Source: Saccharomycopsis malanga (taxonomy: Eukaryota > Ascomycota > Saccharomycetes > Ascoideales > Saccharomycopsidaceae). From it: DNA of 64,000 bases. The stretch lies in assembly GCA_004014935.1 (NCBI GenBank), contig CP025322.1:62001-126000 (forward strand), read 5' to 3'. The position numbers were made by a program, and so were the translations under genes. Positions 31,385-40,588 of this stretch are shown here, piece after piece (position 1 is the first letter of the stretch; each line of letters opens with the position of its first letter). The notes beneath the pieces were generated by a model. It was given only the letters and a program-made list of their open reading frames with translations. It was not told the origin of the DNA and did no database searches.

Positions 31385-32410
31385 CTACTTTCCTGTGGGC
31401 CACGTCTGTTGACCATCGCTTGGAGGTACAGCTGGTTTACTTTTATTCTTAGGCTTCGTATTGCTAACAATAGGAACACTCATCTGTCGTTCTTTAATAT
31501 TATTGTTTCCGTTTTTGAAATACTTCACCTGTCTGCGCACAATCTTAGATCCTGAACGCTTTCCATTCGCATCAGCTGTCTCTTCCTCTGGGCTTTCGCT
31601 TTGGGTATCCAGCGTACGCCTCATCTCCTCAAATTCGTTCATCTTCCATGCTGGAAATGTGCATTTTCGCGACGGTGTAGTTTTCCTATTATGTGGTGGT
31701 TCGTCACGGTTGTGCACCGAAAGTAACGGCATGCTAGGACGGAAACGGTGGCTTACAGGGTGGTTGCATGTGAACTCGTAGTTTTCAGGAAGCAGAGGCA
31801 CTTCATATGTTGAATATTTGCTAAAATCCATACCAGACGCAACCAGGTCACACATTCCAGCAGCAGACTTGAGAAAAGCATTGGCATTGTTATTAATTAC
31901 TTTGTCATTGGCAATATCTACATTAGATGCATCGTTATCAGTAGCTGAATGCATAGTTTCCTGTGATTCTTCCGTTTTATTCTGTAACATCTCGGATCTT
32001 TGCTGAGGTTCGTCACCGCTGAACAACAAACCTTCATTTATGTTTTCCCCACCCATAAGCTCCGCTTTTTTGGTTAAACACCAATTTTCAATATCAAACT
32101 CATTGATACATGTCCCTGGGTCTTCTCTTTGGCGGCCCTCGGTATTCAATGTCGAAGACTCTCTATTACGCTGTACATCCGACGTCTTCAATTTCTGCAA
32201 CTTGATAATGTTCAATAAATCATCTAAGCAATCTAAGTAGCCTTTATAACGGAGTAATGAATTCTTAGAATTAGAAAGCCTGTATAAAGCTGCCACTGAA
32301 TTAGCAGCATTCTTAAACTCGTTTGTCAATTTCGCATCAAGCTGGTTCAACTCTGCCTGTGTGACCGGCGTAGATGGAGGCAAGTTTGATGAAAGGTTGG
32401 ATAAATCCAT
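31385..32410 (-). CDS. HAPSTR1-like (UPF0472) protein
   Basis: 341 residues. The N-terminal segment at about 31-66 (EFKNAANSVAALYRLSN, then GYLDCLDDLL) matches the core of HAPSTR1/C16orf72, where the human protein reads FQNAATAVTNLYKES followed by GYQRRNKDVL. HAPSTR1 is a stress-response protein that works with the ubiquitin ligase HUWE1. The rest is polar and probably disordered; a central PLLPENYEFTCNHPVSHRFRPSMPLLSVH stretch looks conserved in character, and the end is basic (KIVRRQVKYFKNG). S. cerevisiae has no well-known member. The assignment rests on one motif. Confidence 0.55.
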   Translation of the reverse strand: MDLSNLSSNLPPSTPVTQAELNQLDAKLTNEFKNAANSVAALYRLSNSKNSLLRYKGYLDCLDDLLNIIKLQKLKTSDVQRNRESSTLNTEGRQREDPGTCINEFDIENWCLTKKAELMGGENINEGLLFSGDEPQQRSEMLQNKTEESQETMHSATDNDASNVDIANDKVINNNANAFLKSAAGMCDLVASGMDFSKYSTYEVPLLPENYEFTCNHPVSHRFRPSMPLLSVHNRDEPPHNRKTTPSRKCTFPAWKMNEFEEMRRTLDTQSESPEEETADANGKRSGSKIVRRQVKYFKNGNNNIKERQMSVPIVSNTKPKNKSKPAVPPSDGQQTWPTGK

Positions 32411-33659
32411 ATTTCCATTAAAAAAGTCTCAAAAAATTGTATTGAATAAAGGTAAAATAACCCCTAATTTTCCTTTTTGATCCTGAATGTTGCAAATCAC
32501 TTCTGTTTTTGAGCCCCACTGACTTTCGTAGGTCTTCTATTCTCTAACTTTACACCAAATGTTTAAACCAGTCCCAATTTTCCTAGTTAATCTAGCCATC
32601 AATTGTTATAGATGACTACACTAGTCCTTAAACTCATCTCGATCAAGTGCTCCTATAAAAAACAGTAAGAGAATTCTCCTACACTATTACCCGGCGCGGA
32701 CTCGAAACGGCGGATTTCAACATGTGCGTACTTTATATCTGGGTATTAATTTTGAGTACCATCATATCTAAAAGTATAAAATTTGAAGATATTAATAATG
32801 GTATCAAGAACTGGTTAATATTTAACGCCAAGTTGCCTCTGTTGTAAGTTTAAGCTTGTTTTTTTGTAACCGCATGTAAGTTTATTTTGAAATAATAATA
32901 ATATCATATATTTCAAGCACAGTACATATCAGTTTCGTATATACGCGCTATGTCTAAAGGGACTTGGTAAAGTCCAACCACTTACTGCTGTTCATAATAT
33001 TCTCACCCAATTGGCTGAAAGTAACCACTATACTTTGGTCTAGGTCGTGTTTCAGACAGTTGCCTTTGGCTGTAGAATCAAGTTCATCATCGTAAAGAAC
33101 AACGAGTAAAGTGTTCGTCTTGGGAATCGAACCCGTGTTCCTGTTAGGTCTTTTTTCTGTTTTCCAAGAAAACTAACCGCCGAGCCATCACTAAACAACA
33201 ACCCTTGATGAATGAGCAGTTTTTTCTCTTTCTTGAATCCTTTCTATAGCATACGTACACAGGTAGAAGAGCGAAAACCAAAGGAACGTGTTTACAATGA
33301 AGAATATGTCATCAGTATACCTGTTGTATATTTGGTTGGTTAATCACAAGTCTGGATACGATAGAGGAAACGAGATAGACAGCATGACACTATTTGAAAG
33401 GAATAAAGTGTATATGGCCACATAAGAAAGGACAAAGTGTTCTTGGAAAGGAAATAATGAAAGGATCAATGGTTTCCTTTATTCTAACGCACCAATGAGA
33501 ATCACCAAGTTTCCTATCTATTTAAACCGCAGTTTCGTAGAAAGGAATTGAACTGTAATATATAAGACCAGATCTCGTCGATTTTTGAGATTTGCCATTT
33601 TTATTTTCAATCTCTATAAACAATACAAATCTAATCAAGCACAATACTAAATTTCTATA
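32411..33659. other. Intergenic region containing SINE copy B
   Basis: 1.25 kb between the divergent HAPSTR1-like gene and the small ORF at 33660. Outside the SINE (32891-33190) it shows only AT-rich promoter-like sequence. Confidence 0.45.
32891..33190 (-). mobile_element. tRNA-derived SINE, copy B
   Basis: Sense on the minus strand. A box TGGCTCGGCGG (33177-33187), intact B box GGTTCGATTCC (33123-33133), the shared body (GATGATGAACTTGATTC, CAATTGGGTGAGAA, CTTTACCAAGTCCCTTTAG) and the 3' segment GCGCGTATATACGAAACTG. It ends in ATATGAT(ATT)n at 32891. Body and B box are close to copy C; the first 20 bp of the head differ. No clear target duplication. Confidence 0.85.
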
Positions 33660-34061
33660 ATGGTTAATTGGACTGACTTTTACACAACTTCTTTTGCTGC
33701 TGAGCGCGAACTTCCAAAGCAACCCTTTGAACGTCGACCAGCGTACTGGGACAGATGCTACGACTCATTGAACGTGCAAAGCCCAATAGTGAGAAGTCAA
33801 ACACAACCGGAAAAAATTGAAAGACATATTACATTGAAACGCAAACATTTCTTTGCTGACCATTTTGCTAAAATAAGGAAACTAGGTTTGAAATCTAGAC
33901 AACCTAAGCCTTTAAAACAAAATTATGGCATTTATGGTGATGATCAAGATAGCGATGATGATGATGACCATCCTATTTATGGTGAAAACAAAGAGTTTAC
34001 TCGCAAAATTATCGGCTTTGATGAGAAATTGCAATACATGAAGCGTTATAACAAGGTCTGA
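33660..34061 (+). CDS. Hypothetical protein, 133 aa, basic with an acidic patch
   Basis: An ATG-started frame beginning MVNWTDFYTTSFAAERELP. It is rich in aromatic and basic residues, has an Asp-rich run (DDQDSDDDDD, about 96-105), and ends in IIGFDEKLQYMKRYNKV. No signal peptide, membrane span or recognised domain. Composition is not low-complexity overall, so it is probably real. The promoter region contains SINE copy B about 470 bp upstream. It converges with the gene at 34678-35898. Confidence 0.6.
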   Translation: MVNWTDFYTTSFAAERELPKQPFERRPAYWDRCYDSLNVQSPIVRSQTQPEKIERHITLKRKHFFADHFAKIRKLGLKSRQPKPLKQNYGIYGDDQDSDDDDDHPIYGENKEFTRKIIGFDEKLQYMKRYNKV

Positions 34062-34677
34062 GAAACTTTTGATCTCCTGGTATAATTGGCCAATTTTTGT
34101 TTTTAATCACTTTTTTGACACTTTTCATAATCTTTTGATGTTCCTGTTTTCAAAATTGATCTCGTTCCATTAACAATTAGATTACTACTTCAGTATGAGA
34201 TATTTTTAAATTTTACAATTTCCTCCAAATAATTGAACACATTTAAACTTTTTTCAGATTTTTTATGTAGCGACCTTAGAATATGACTTTTTGGGGAACC
34301 CTTTACCTATTTCTGATGCCTTCAATAATCACTATTTCCGTATCAAACTGGTATATGGATCTCTGTTCCGTTAAACACATATAAAATAAATTGAATTCAA
34401 CTTCGTACATCTGCTAGTAACTACCTGTATCTCAATTAACATGTAAAGGTGTATTATTCTGACTTTTACATTCCAAATATTGTAATACTAATTATCTATT
34501 CAAAATGTGAAACTCTTTAACATGTTTAGCTGTGTGGTAGAGCCTGATGGCCTTGACAAGTGGATATCCTAGTAAAATTTCTTCAAAGAGAATTTACAAG
34601 TAGTTAATTGTCTACTTGAGCTAATTGTTATTTGTAAATTTCGCTCGTAAAACTGCCTATATTGATGCTCACTGACT
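34062..34677. other. Convergent spacer
   Basis: 616 bp of AT-rich DNA holding two 3' ends. Nothing recognisable. Confidence 0.4.
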
Positions 34678-35898
34678 TCAATTGGTTTCAATGAACTCAC
34701 ATCCATGACCTATAGCCTCTGCTTGGTAACATAAATTTTCAACCTCCTCGTTTTTGGTTTTCACAAGCTCACGATGCTGCCAGCTGTTGCCTTTAAGCAT
34801 AACATTATTGAACTGTATCCCCTGTTTGAATAATGATGACTTGATAAGAACGTATTTTATGACTGTTTCCAGACCAGAAGACTCGTATCCCACTACAATT
34901 GCCTTACTATCTGGTGGTGGGTTATCTGTATAACTTTTGATGCGATTGAGGGCTTTTGAGTCAAAATATTTCCATTCGGGCAAATACACAATAAATCTTT
35001 CAGTCGACAACGCATTATTGACTAAGAAATTAGCATGATTATCAGCAATAGAGGGATTTATATCAGTAGGCTCTGTGATTACAGTCGCGTGCTCTACGAG
35101 CTGTGAATGATGATCTTGGGGCTCTTCGTAAAGATATATTAGGTTTACTTTCCCAAACTTTGCATCTTCATTTGAATCAAGCTTATAATAATTATCCATA
35201 AATGTCTCGATGGACTTGTCTTTCTTGTCTGCGCTTTTGAACAAAACAGCCAACGTCACTTTATTTCGGTCAAAATTCAACTGGTCCAATTTTGTGAAAG
35301 CTGTCTTGAAATTATTTGCAGTAGACCTATCTTTCTGGAATGTTACAGCCATCAATATTGTCCCTTGGTTATTTATGACATTGACATTGTCTTCATAAGC
35401 CAATCTTTTTTCAACACTATTTGTTTGATTGGCAAACAGTCTCCTACTGGCGTCTTCCAATGCTTTCCCTTGTAAATCCTCGTAGGTGAGGATTTCATAC
35501 GGAGGAGTCATATGTAGCACTTTCTTCTTGCGAAAGAAATATCTACTTTCGGCACCATCTTGGTATGACAATGTTTGACTTTTAAAACAACTATCCATAC
35601 CGTCGTTGAATAATTTATAGTTTTCGGTAATTTTTATGGGGTCCATAACTTGTAAGCTCTTGTAATATAAAACATTAGAATTTTTCAGTACCAAGATGGC
35701 CATAATAAGAATGATCACCAATAACCTTATAACTTTGAAAGACCTTAGTCTGCTAAGTATTCTTCCCAATAAAAGCCGAAAATACACTTTGGACAGAACA
35801 GAATTTCTTCGTGACCGTCCATTTTCCAGTTGTTGCTTCTGCTTGAGATTTTTCTCTCTAAGAATACTGTTTATAGAGTCATGAAGCGAGTCAGGCAT
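34678..35898 (-). CDS. Type II membrane protein, possibly a divergent Golgi glycosyltransferase
   Basis: 406 residues: a basic cytosolic N-terminus of about 57 residues, one membrane span at about 58-73 (VIRLLVIILIMAILVL), and a lumenal domain. The segment ILMAVTFQKDRSTANNFKTAFTKLDQLNFDRNKVTLAVLF has the layout of the strand-helix start of Mnn9/Anp1/Van1 (GT62) proteins. I see no DxD metal-binding motif, so activity is doubtful and the assignment weak. The gene is divergent from MCM7. Confidence 0.4.
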   Translation of the reverse strand: MPDSLHDSINSILREKNLKQKQQLENGRSRRNSVLSKVYFRLLLGRILSRLRSFKVIRLLVIILIMAILVLKNSNVLYYKSLQVMDPIKITENYKLFNDGMDSCFKSQTLSYQDGAESRYFFRKKKVLHMTPPYEILTYEDLQGKALEDASRRLFANQTNSVEKRLAYEDNVNVINNQGTILMAVTFQKDRSTANNFKTAFTKLDQLNFDRNKVTLAVLFKSADKKDKSIETFMDNYYKLDSNEDAKFGKVNLIYLYEEPQDHHSQLVEHATVITEPTDINPSIADNHANFLVNNALSTERFIVYLPEWKYFDSKALNRIKSYTDNPPPDSKAIVVGYESSGLETVIKYVLIKSSLFKQGIQFNNVMLKGNSWQHRELVKTKNEEVENLCYQAEAIGHGCEFIETN

Positions 35899-36442
35899 TG
35901 TTGTCCTGTACTGATCTGAGATTTTCTTTTCAACTACGTGAGTTGCTTTTTAAATATTTTGATACTCTGGAATGTTATATGATGTCCATATCCTTTGCCC
36001 AGATGTCTGCAGAATTTTCTATAGATTTTCCGCAAATAACCGTACTTTTTAACACTTGCACTTCGTTATATAGTACCACCGTTTAGCATTATTGGCCGTT
36101 GGGCCATTGTTTTGCTCTATAGGTACGTAATTCGAAACAGGGCACGCAACTGTCAAAATATTAGGTGATAATATAGATGGATGGGATTAATCTTTATCAA
36201 AAACAAACCATGTTTTAATTTTTAGTAAATGTAGTTTTCATGTTTGAAGATATTAGTTGTGTATTTGTAGTTTATGTGTGCAGTTTACGGTTGTAATATT
36301 TTTTTTTGGTGAAAAATGCGTCCTATTGGCAATTAGACAGCTTCGATACCTATCTAACCCTGGTAAACCTTTTTCATAGTAATGATCGTGAATCTTATTT
36401 AATATTATTGATATTATGACTTTTAGACTTTCTACTCGTTAA

Positions 36443-36560
36443 ATATCAGCTTTGTATATACGCGCCATGTGTAAAGGCACTGGGTGAAATCCAATGGAGA
36501 CATAGCGCGTATATACGAAACTGATATGTACTGTGCTTGAAATATATGATATTATTATCA
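36443..36560. mobile_element. Two SINE 3' fragments in inverted orientation
   Basis: 36443-36497 is a minus-sense piece (TATATACGCGCCATGTG and neighbouring body). 36498-36560 is a plus-sense piece (AGCGCGTATATACGAAACTG, TGTGCTTGAAATATATGAT, short ATT tail). They meet at their 5' sides with tails pointing outwards, making an imperfect palindrome. Both lack the Pol III head. Confidence 0.75.
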
Positions 36561-36750
36561 TAAACGAATCAAGACTGAAACTACGCCATTAAGCTTACTG
36601 CAATACCCGCACCTTCAATTTTGCTAATTAATATATAGCTACAAATGAAGATGAACAAAATATCCTCCAATCTATTTACACCACTGTTAAAAGACAAATA
36701 TTTATCCACGACTCTCAAATCAATAAATGATACAGTCGCGTCTTTTGATA

Positions 36751-36766
36751 TTTCCTAAATAGGAAA
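36751..36766. promoter_or_regulatory. Mcm1/ECB-type palindrome upstream of MCM7
   Basis: A perfect 16-bp palindrome TTTCCTAAATAGGAAA with CArG core CC(A/T)6GG at 36754-36763, about 210 bp before the MCM7 ATG. In S. cerevisiae, early-cell-cycle boxes bound by Mcm1 have this form (TTtCC-N-GGAAA) and drive CDC47/MCM7 at M/G1. The function here is inferred from that precedent. Confidence 0.6.
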
Positions 36767-36772
36767 TGAAAA

Positions 36773-36778
36773 ACGCGT
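36773..36778. promoter_or_regulatory. MCB box (ACGCGT)
   Basis: One exact MluI cell-cycle box, the site of the MBF factor (Mbp1/Swi6 in S. cerevisiae), six bases after the Mcm1-type palindrome. A related TCGCGT word lies at 36736-36741. Confidence 0.5.
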
Positions 36779-36975
36779 CCAACACACCCTGAAAGGTGGG
36801 CGTGAAAAAAATGGAAAAAAACGGGGACTTAACTGAATTTACTTGATTACATTCTTTTCAACAAATTCATAAATATTAATCTTTCAGATATATTATAGGC
36901 AACGGCGTTTGGTTGTGTTATTTAGCAAGTTTGGTGAAAATATAATTCGAAAGAAGAAAAAGAAAAAGAAGAAGA

Positions 36976-39429
36976 ATGGCCGAGGCATCCACTGCGAACA
37001 TTTTGCGGTCTATTAAGATCAATGTTGATTATAGAGCAGTGACGTCCCAGATTAGAGATTTTTTGACCCATTACAAGGCTCCAGTGAATAATGTCAATCT
37101 TGGGATTGATGAGGATAACCAGATTGATGATTTGGCCACGAATTTACAGAATGTAGATGTTGGCAGCGGTCCTAAATACATGTATTTATTGCAGAAGATT
37201 GCCAATAGAGACTTGTCGACTTTATATATTGATTTAGACGATGTGAAGAATTATGAAGAAAGCATTTTGTTCAACAATTCCAGAAACGTTGGAAAAAGTG
37301 AAACTTCTCTAGTTGACTTGATCTGTTCCAATACTTTGCATTACACTGAACTATTCTCTAGAGTTATTGATGAGATTCTTCCTGAACCAACAGTCGACAT
37401 CAGTTATAAGGACGATGTATTGGATGTGATTGTACGCCAAAGAAAGTTGAGAAATTTGCGTCTACAAGCTGAAAACCAGGAGGAATTGCTCAGCTCAGGT
37501 TTGATGAACGAAAATAGTCAAAGTCAAAGATTGGAAACGGAAAACCAAAACGATTTGTTTCCCGCTTCGTTGACTAGAAGATTCTGCTTGTATTTCCGGC
37601 CATTAACCGACTTGTACAGGGGCAAGGGTAAAGCCTTGGCTGTCAGAGAAGTCAAGGGAAGCTTGTTGGGCCAGTTGATTACAGTAAGAGGTATTGTCAC
37701 TAGAGTGAGTGACGTCAAGCCAATGATAGAGGTCAATGCATACACATGTGACAAGTGTGGGTTTGAGATTTTCCAAGAGGTGAAATCAAAGACGTTCACC
37801 CCTCTTACGGAATGTAATTCCGAGGTCTGTATCCAGAACCAGACCAGAGGCCAGTTATTCATGAGTACTAGAGCCTGTAAGTTTTCTGCTTTCCAGGACG
37901 TAAGAATACAAGAATTGGCCAACCAGGTTCCCGTAGGACATATTCCTAGAAGTTTGGACGTCCATATCAACGGGGACTTGGTCAGAAGTGTGAATCCTGG
38001 TGAAACAGTCGATATCACTGGTATTTTCTTGCCTAGTCCTTATACTGGTTTTCAAGCCTTGAGGGCAGGTTTATTGACCGACACTTATTTGGAAGCACAG
38101 TTCATAAGACAACATAAAAAAACATATCAGAATCTCAACTTGGATGTTGATGTGGAAATGAAACTTGATTTCATCAGATCCGAAGGCAACTTGTACGAAC
38201 GACTTGCACAATCAATTGCCCCTGAAATTTTCTCCCATGAAGACGTCAAGAAAGCCTTGTTGCTTTTGCTTATTGGTGGTGTCACCAAGGAGATGAACGA
38301 CGGTATGAAAATCAGAGGCGACATAAATATCTGCCTTATGGGTGATCCTGGTGTTGCCAAGTCGCAGCTCTTAAAAAGTATCACCAAAATAGCTCCTAGA
38401 GGCGTTTACACAACCGGTAGAGGTTCCTCTGGTGTTGGTTTGACTGCTGCTGTGATGAGAGACCCTGTAACCGACGAGATGGTTCTTGAAGGTGGTGCTT
38501 TAGTGCTTGCTGATAATGGTATCTGTTGTATTGATGAGTTTGACAAAATGGACGAGAATGACAGAACTGCTATCCATGAAGTCATGGAACAGCAAACTAT
38601 TTCCATTTCCAAGGCTGGTATCAATACTACTTTGAATGCCAGAACTTCCATCTTAGCTGCTGCCAATCCTATATATGGAAGATACAATTCCAAGCTTTCT
38701 CCATTGGAAAACATCAACTTGCCAGCTGCTCTTTTGTCCAGATTCGATATCATGTTCTTATTGCTTGATTTGCCTACTAGGGAAAATGATGAAAAATTGG
38801 CTGCCCACGTTGCTTATGTCCATATGAAAAACAAACCTCCACAGTTAGATTTCAAACCTCTCGATGCTTTGACCATAAGACAATTCATCTCGAAGGCAAG
38901 AACTTTCAAACCTGTAGTGCCTAAAGAGGTTGGTGACTACGTGGTCAACTCATACATCAAAATGAGACAAGAATCCAAACAAACAGAAGGTTCCATCAAA
39001 CAATTCTCTCACACCACCCCAAGAACTTTCTTGGCTATATTAAGAATGTCCCAAGCATTGGCCCGTTTGAGATTCGACAACGAAGTGAAAATCGAAGACG
39101 TGGAAGAAGCTTTGAGATTAATCGAAGTATCTAAATCTTCTCTTTATTACGACGAAGATGAACAGAAAGAAAAACAAGACACTACAGCCACTACTAAGAT
39201 TTACCAAATTGTCAGAGAATTTGCCATCCATGCCAAGGCTAATGAAGATGTCGAAAACGGAAGACCTGTCTTGGACTTGGAAACTATCAAATCTAATGTC
39301 ATATCAAGAGGTTTCACCAAAAATCAATTTGATGACTGTATCAACGAGTATGCTTTCTTAAACCTTTGGCTCATCAGTCCTGATAGAACCAAGTTGTATT
39401 TTGTTGATTCTGTTGATGATGAACTATAG
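36976..39429 (+). CDS. MCM7: Mcm7, subunit of the MCM2-7 replicative helicase
   Basis: An 817-residue MCM protein. The N-terminal domain has a zinc finger (CDKCGFEIFQE, with later Cys residues in TECNSEVC), followed by the OB fold with GHIPRSLDVHINGDLVRSVNPGE. The AAA+ core has Walker A GDPGVAKSQ, Walker B CCIDEFDKM and arginine finger SRFD. Wording throughout matches Mcm7 rather than other MCMs, for example KMKIRGDIN-type context and GINTTLNARTSILAAANP. A winged-helix domain closes the protein. No in-frame CTG was found by eye; Leu is mostly TTG. The promoter carries ECB- and MCB-like sites, consistent with M/G1-G1/S expression. Confidence 0.97.
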   Translation: MAEASTANILRSIKINVDYRAVTSQIRDFLTHYKAPVNNVNLGIDEDNQIDDLATNLQNVDVGSGPKYMYLLQKIANRDLSTLYIDLDDVKNYEESILFNNSRNVGKSETSLVDLICSNTLHYTELFSRVIDEILPEPTVDISYKDDVLDVIVRQRKLRNLRLQAENQEELLSSGLMNENSQSQRLETENQNDLFPASLTRRFCLYFRPLTDLYRGKGKALAVREVKGSLLGQLITVRGIVTRVSDVKPMIEVNAYTCDKCGFEIFQEVKSKTFTPLTECNSEVCIQNQTRGQLFMSTRACKFSAFQDVRIQELANQVPVGHIPRSLDVHINGDLVRSVNPGETVDITGIFLPSPYTGFQALRAGLLTDTYLEAQFIRQHKKTYQNLNLDVDVEMKLDFIRSEGNLYERLAQSIAPEIFSHEDVKKALLLLLIGGVTKEMNDGMKIRGDINICLMGDPGVAKSQLLKSITKIAPRGVYTTGRGSSGVGLTAAVMRDPVTDEMVLEGGALVLADNGICCIDEFDKMDENDRTAIHEVMEQQTISISKAGINTTLNARTSILAAANPIYGRYNSKLSPLENINLPAALLSRFDIMFLLLDLPTRENDEKLAAHVAYVHMKNKPPQLDFKPLDALTIRQFISKARTFKPVVPKEVGDYVVNSYIKMRQESKQTEGSIKQFSHTTPRTFLAILRMSQALARLRFDNEVKIEDVEEALRLIEVSKSSLYYDEDEQKEKQDTTATTKIYQIVREFAIHAKANEDVENGRPVLDLETIKSNVISRGFTKNQFDDCINEYAFLNLWLISPDRTKLYFVDSVDDEL

Positions 39430-40588
39430 TTTGGTACTTTTGAGTGTGAGTTTTCTGTATGATTTTTCTTGTTTTTTTTTATTATTTTCCAGTTCTTTTT
39501 ATGTCTTATTTCTTTTGTTGCTCTTTTTAACGGTCTGTTGAATATATTAATATTTTTTCTTGTATTGGGTGTGTTTTTTTAGCAATAAATGGAAGGGACA
39601 ATTCCAAACTCGATTATTGTGTACAGAATTGGATTTCAAAATTGTACTTTTTGATTGTCGTATAGGAGGTTGAAACAACAATTCTTGTTAGTATCTTGTT
39701 AAAGCCGTAAATCAGTGGGCATTTTGAAAGTATTTTTTTGTTTCACCAGTCATCATCCAGTTGAAAATATGAACAACTTTTCGGTGCTTTGTATATTTGT
39801 AGTTGTCAACTTGACTGGACTTGCTGAGGAATTTATTGGGGTAAGAAGTTACTTGAAGTTAGTACTTTGGCCCAAGTTACTGTGAATTATTTGATTCAAT
39901 GAGTATATAGTAATGCTTTCAAACTGGCGAAACCTTGTGAAGAATACATTAATTTACCATAGTTGATTACTACAGAGTAGAAGGAAGAAGTACAATAATA
40001 ATATAAATAATAATATCATGTATTTCAAGCCCAATCAGTTTTGTATATACGCGCTATGTCTAAAGGGACTTGGTAAAGTCCATACACTTCCTGTTGTTCT
40101 TGATCTTCTCACCCAATTGGCTGAAAGTAACCGCTAGACTTTGGTCTAGGTCGTGTTTCAGACAGTTGCACTTGGCTGTAGAATCAAGTTCAGCATCGTA
40201 AAGAACATCAAGTAAAAGTGTTCGTCTTGGGAATCGAACTTGTGTTTCTGGTAACTAGTTCTTCTTTTCTTCAAGAACACTGGCCACTGACCCATTTGGC
40301 CCAGCGGCCACTACAAGTACAATCTAATAGAAATGAAGTCATTAGAATTTTCAGCAGGTGCGCAGACAAAAACCAATTAAACCAAGAATAATTCATATGA
40401 CATTTTAGGTACTTTATCAACGATTAAATTAAAAAACAGACAACTATAGAACAATTGTTTGAGAATGGCATAAGGTACAAAAACGAAAGAGAAATAAAAA
40501 GGTTAATAAAGGGGACAAGCAAGAAAAAAAGCACTTGTAAAAAACCAAATGGAGGAAAAGAGAAAAAATTAAAAACATAAATCGTCAC
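39430..40588. other. Convergent spacer between MCM7 and SIT4, containing SINE copy C
   Basis: 1.16 kb. Apart from the SINE (39997-40314) and its target duplications it holds only T-rich 3'-end sequence of MCM7 and A-rich sequence near SIT4. Confidence 0.5.
39988..40323 (-). mobile_element. tRNA-derived SINE, copy C, with 9-bp target-site duplication
   Basis: The best-preserved copy. The element is about 39997-40314, sense on the minus strand, bounded on both sides by a perfect AAGTACAAT (39988-39996 and 40315-40323). Sense order: head with A box TGGGTCAGTGG (40284-40294), B box AGTTCGATTCC (40230-40240), a TTTT run shortly after, and the body. The 3' segment GCGCGTATATACAAAACTG is followed by ATTGGGCTTGAAATACATGAT and an (ATT)n-type tail. 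Tail next to the target duplication and duplicated flanks are the marks of target-primed retroposition. No coding capacity, as expected of a SINE. Confidence 0.88.

Larger units (their letters stand above)
35899..36975. promoter_or_regulatory. Divergent region between the type II membrane protein gene and MCM7
   Basis: 1.1 kb containing a SINE tail inverted repeat (36443-36560) and, nearer MCM7, an Mcm1-type palindrome and an MCB box. A purine-rich GAAGAAAAAG tract leads directly into the MCM7 ATG. Confidence 0.5.

Noticed and set aside
33100-33190. A tRNA gene on the minus strand (B box GGTTCGATTCC and an A box)
   Set aside because: No full cloverleaf can be drawn: acceptor arms do not pair, and the similarity to other copies continues far past the tRNA-like part into a shared 300-bp body. 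It is the SINE head.
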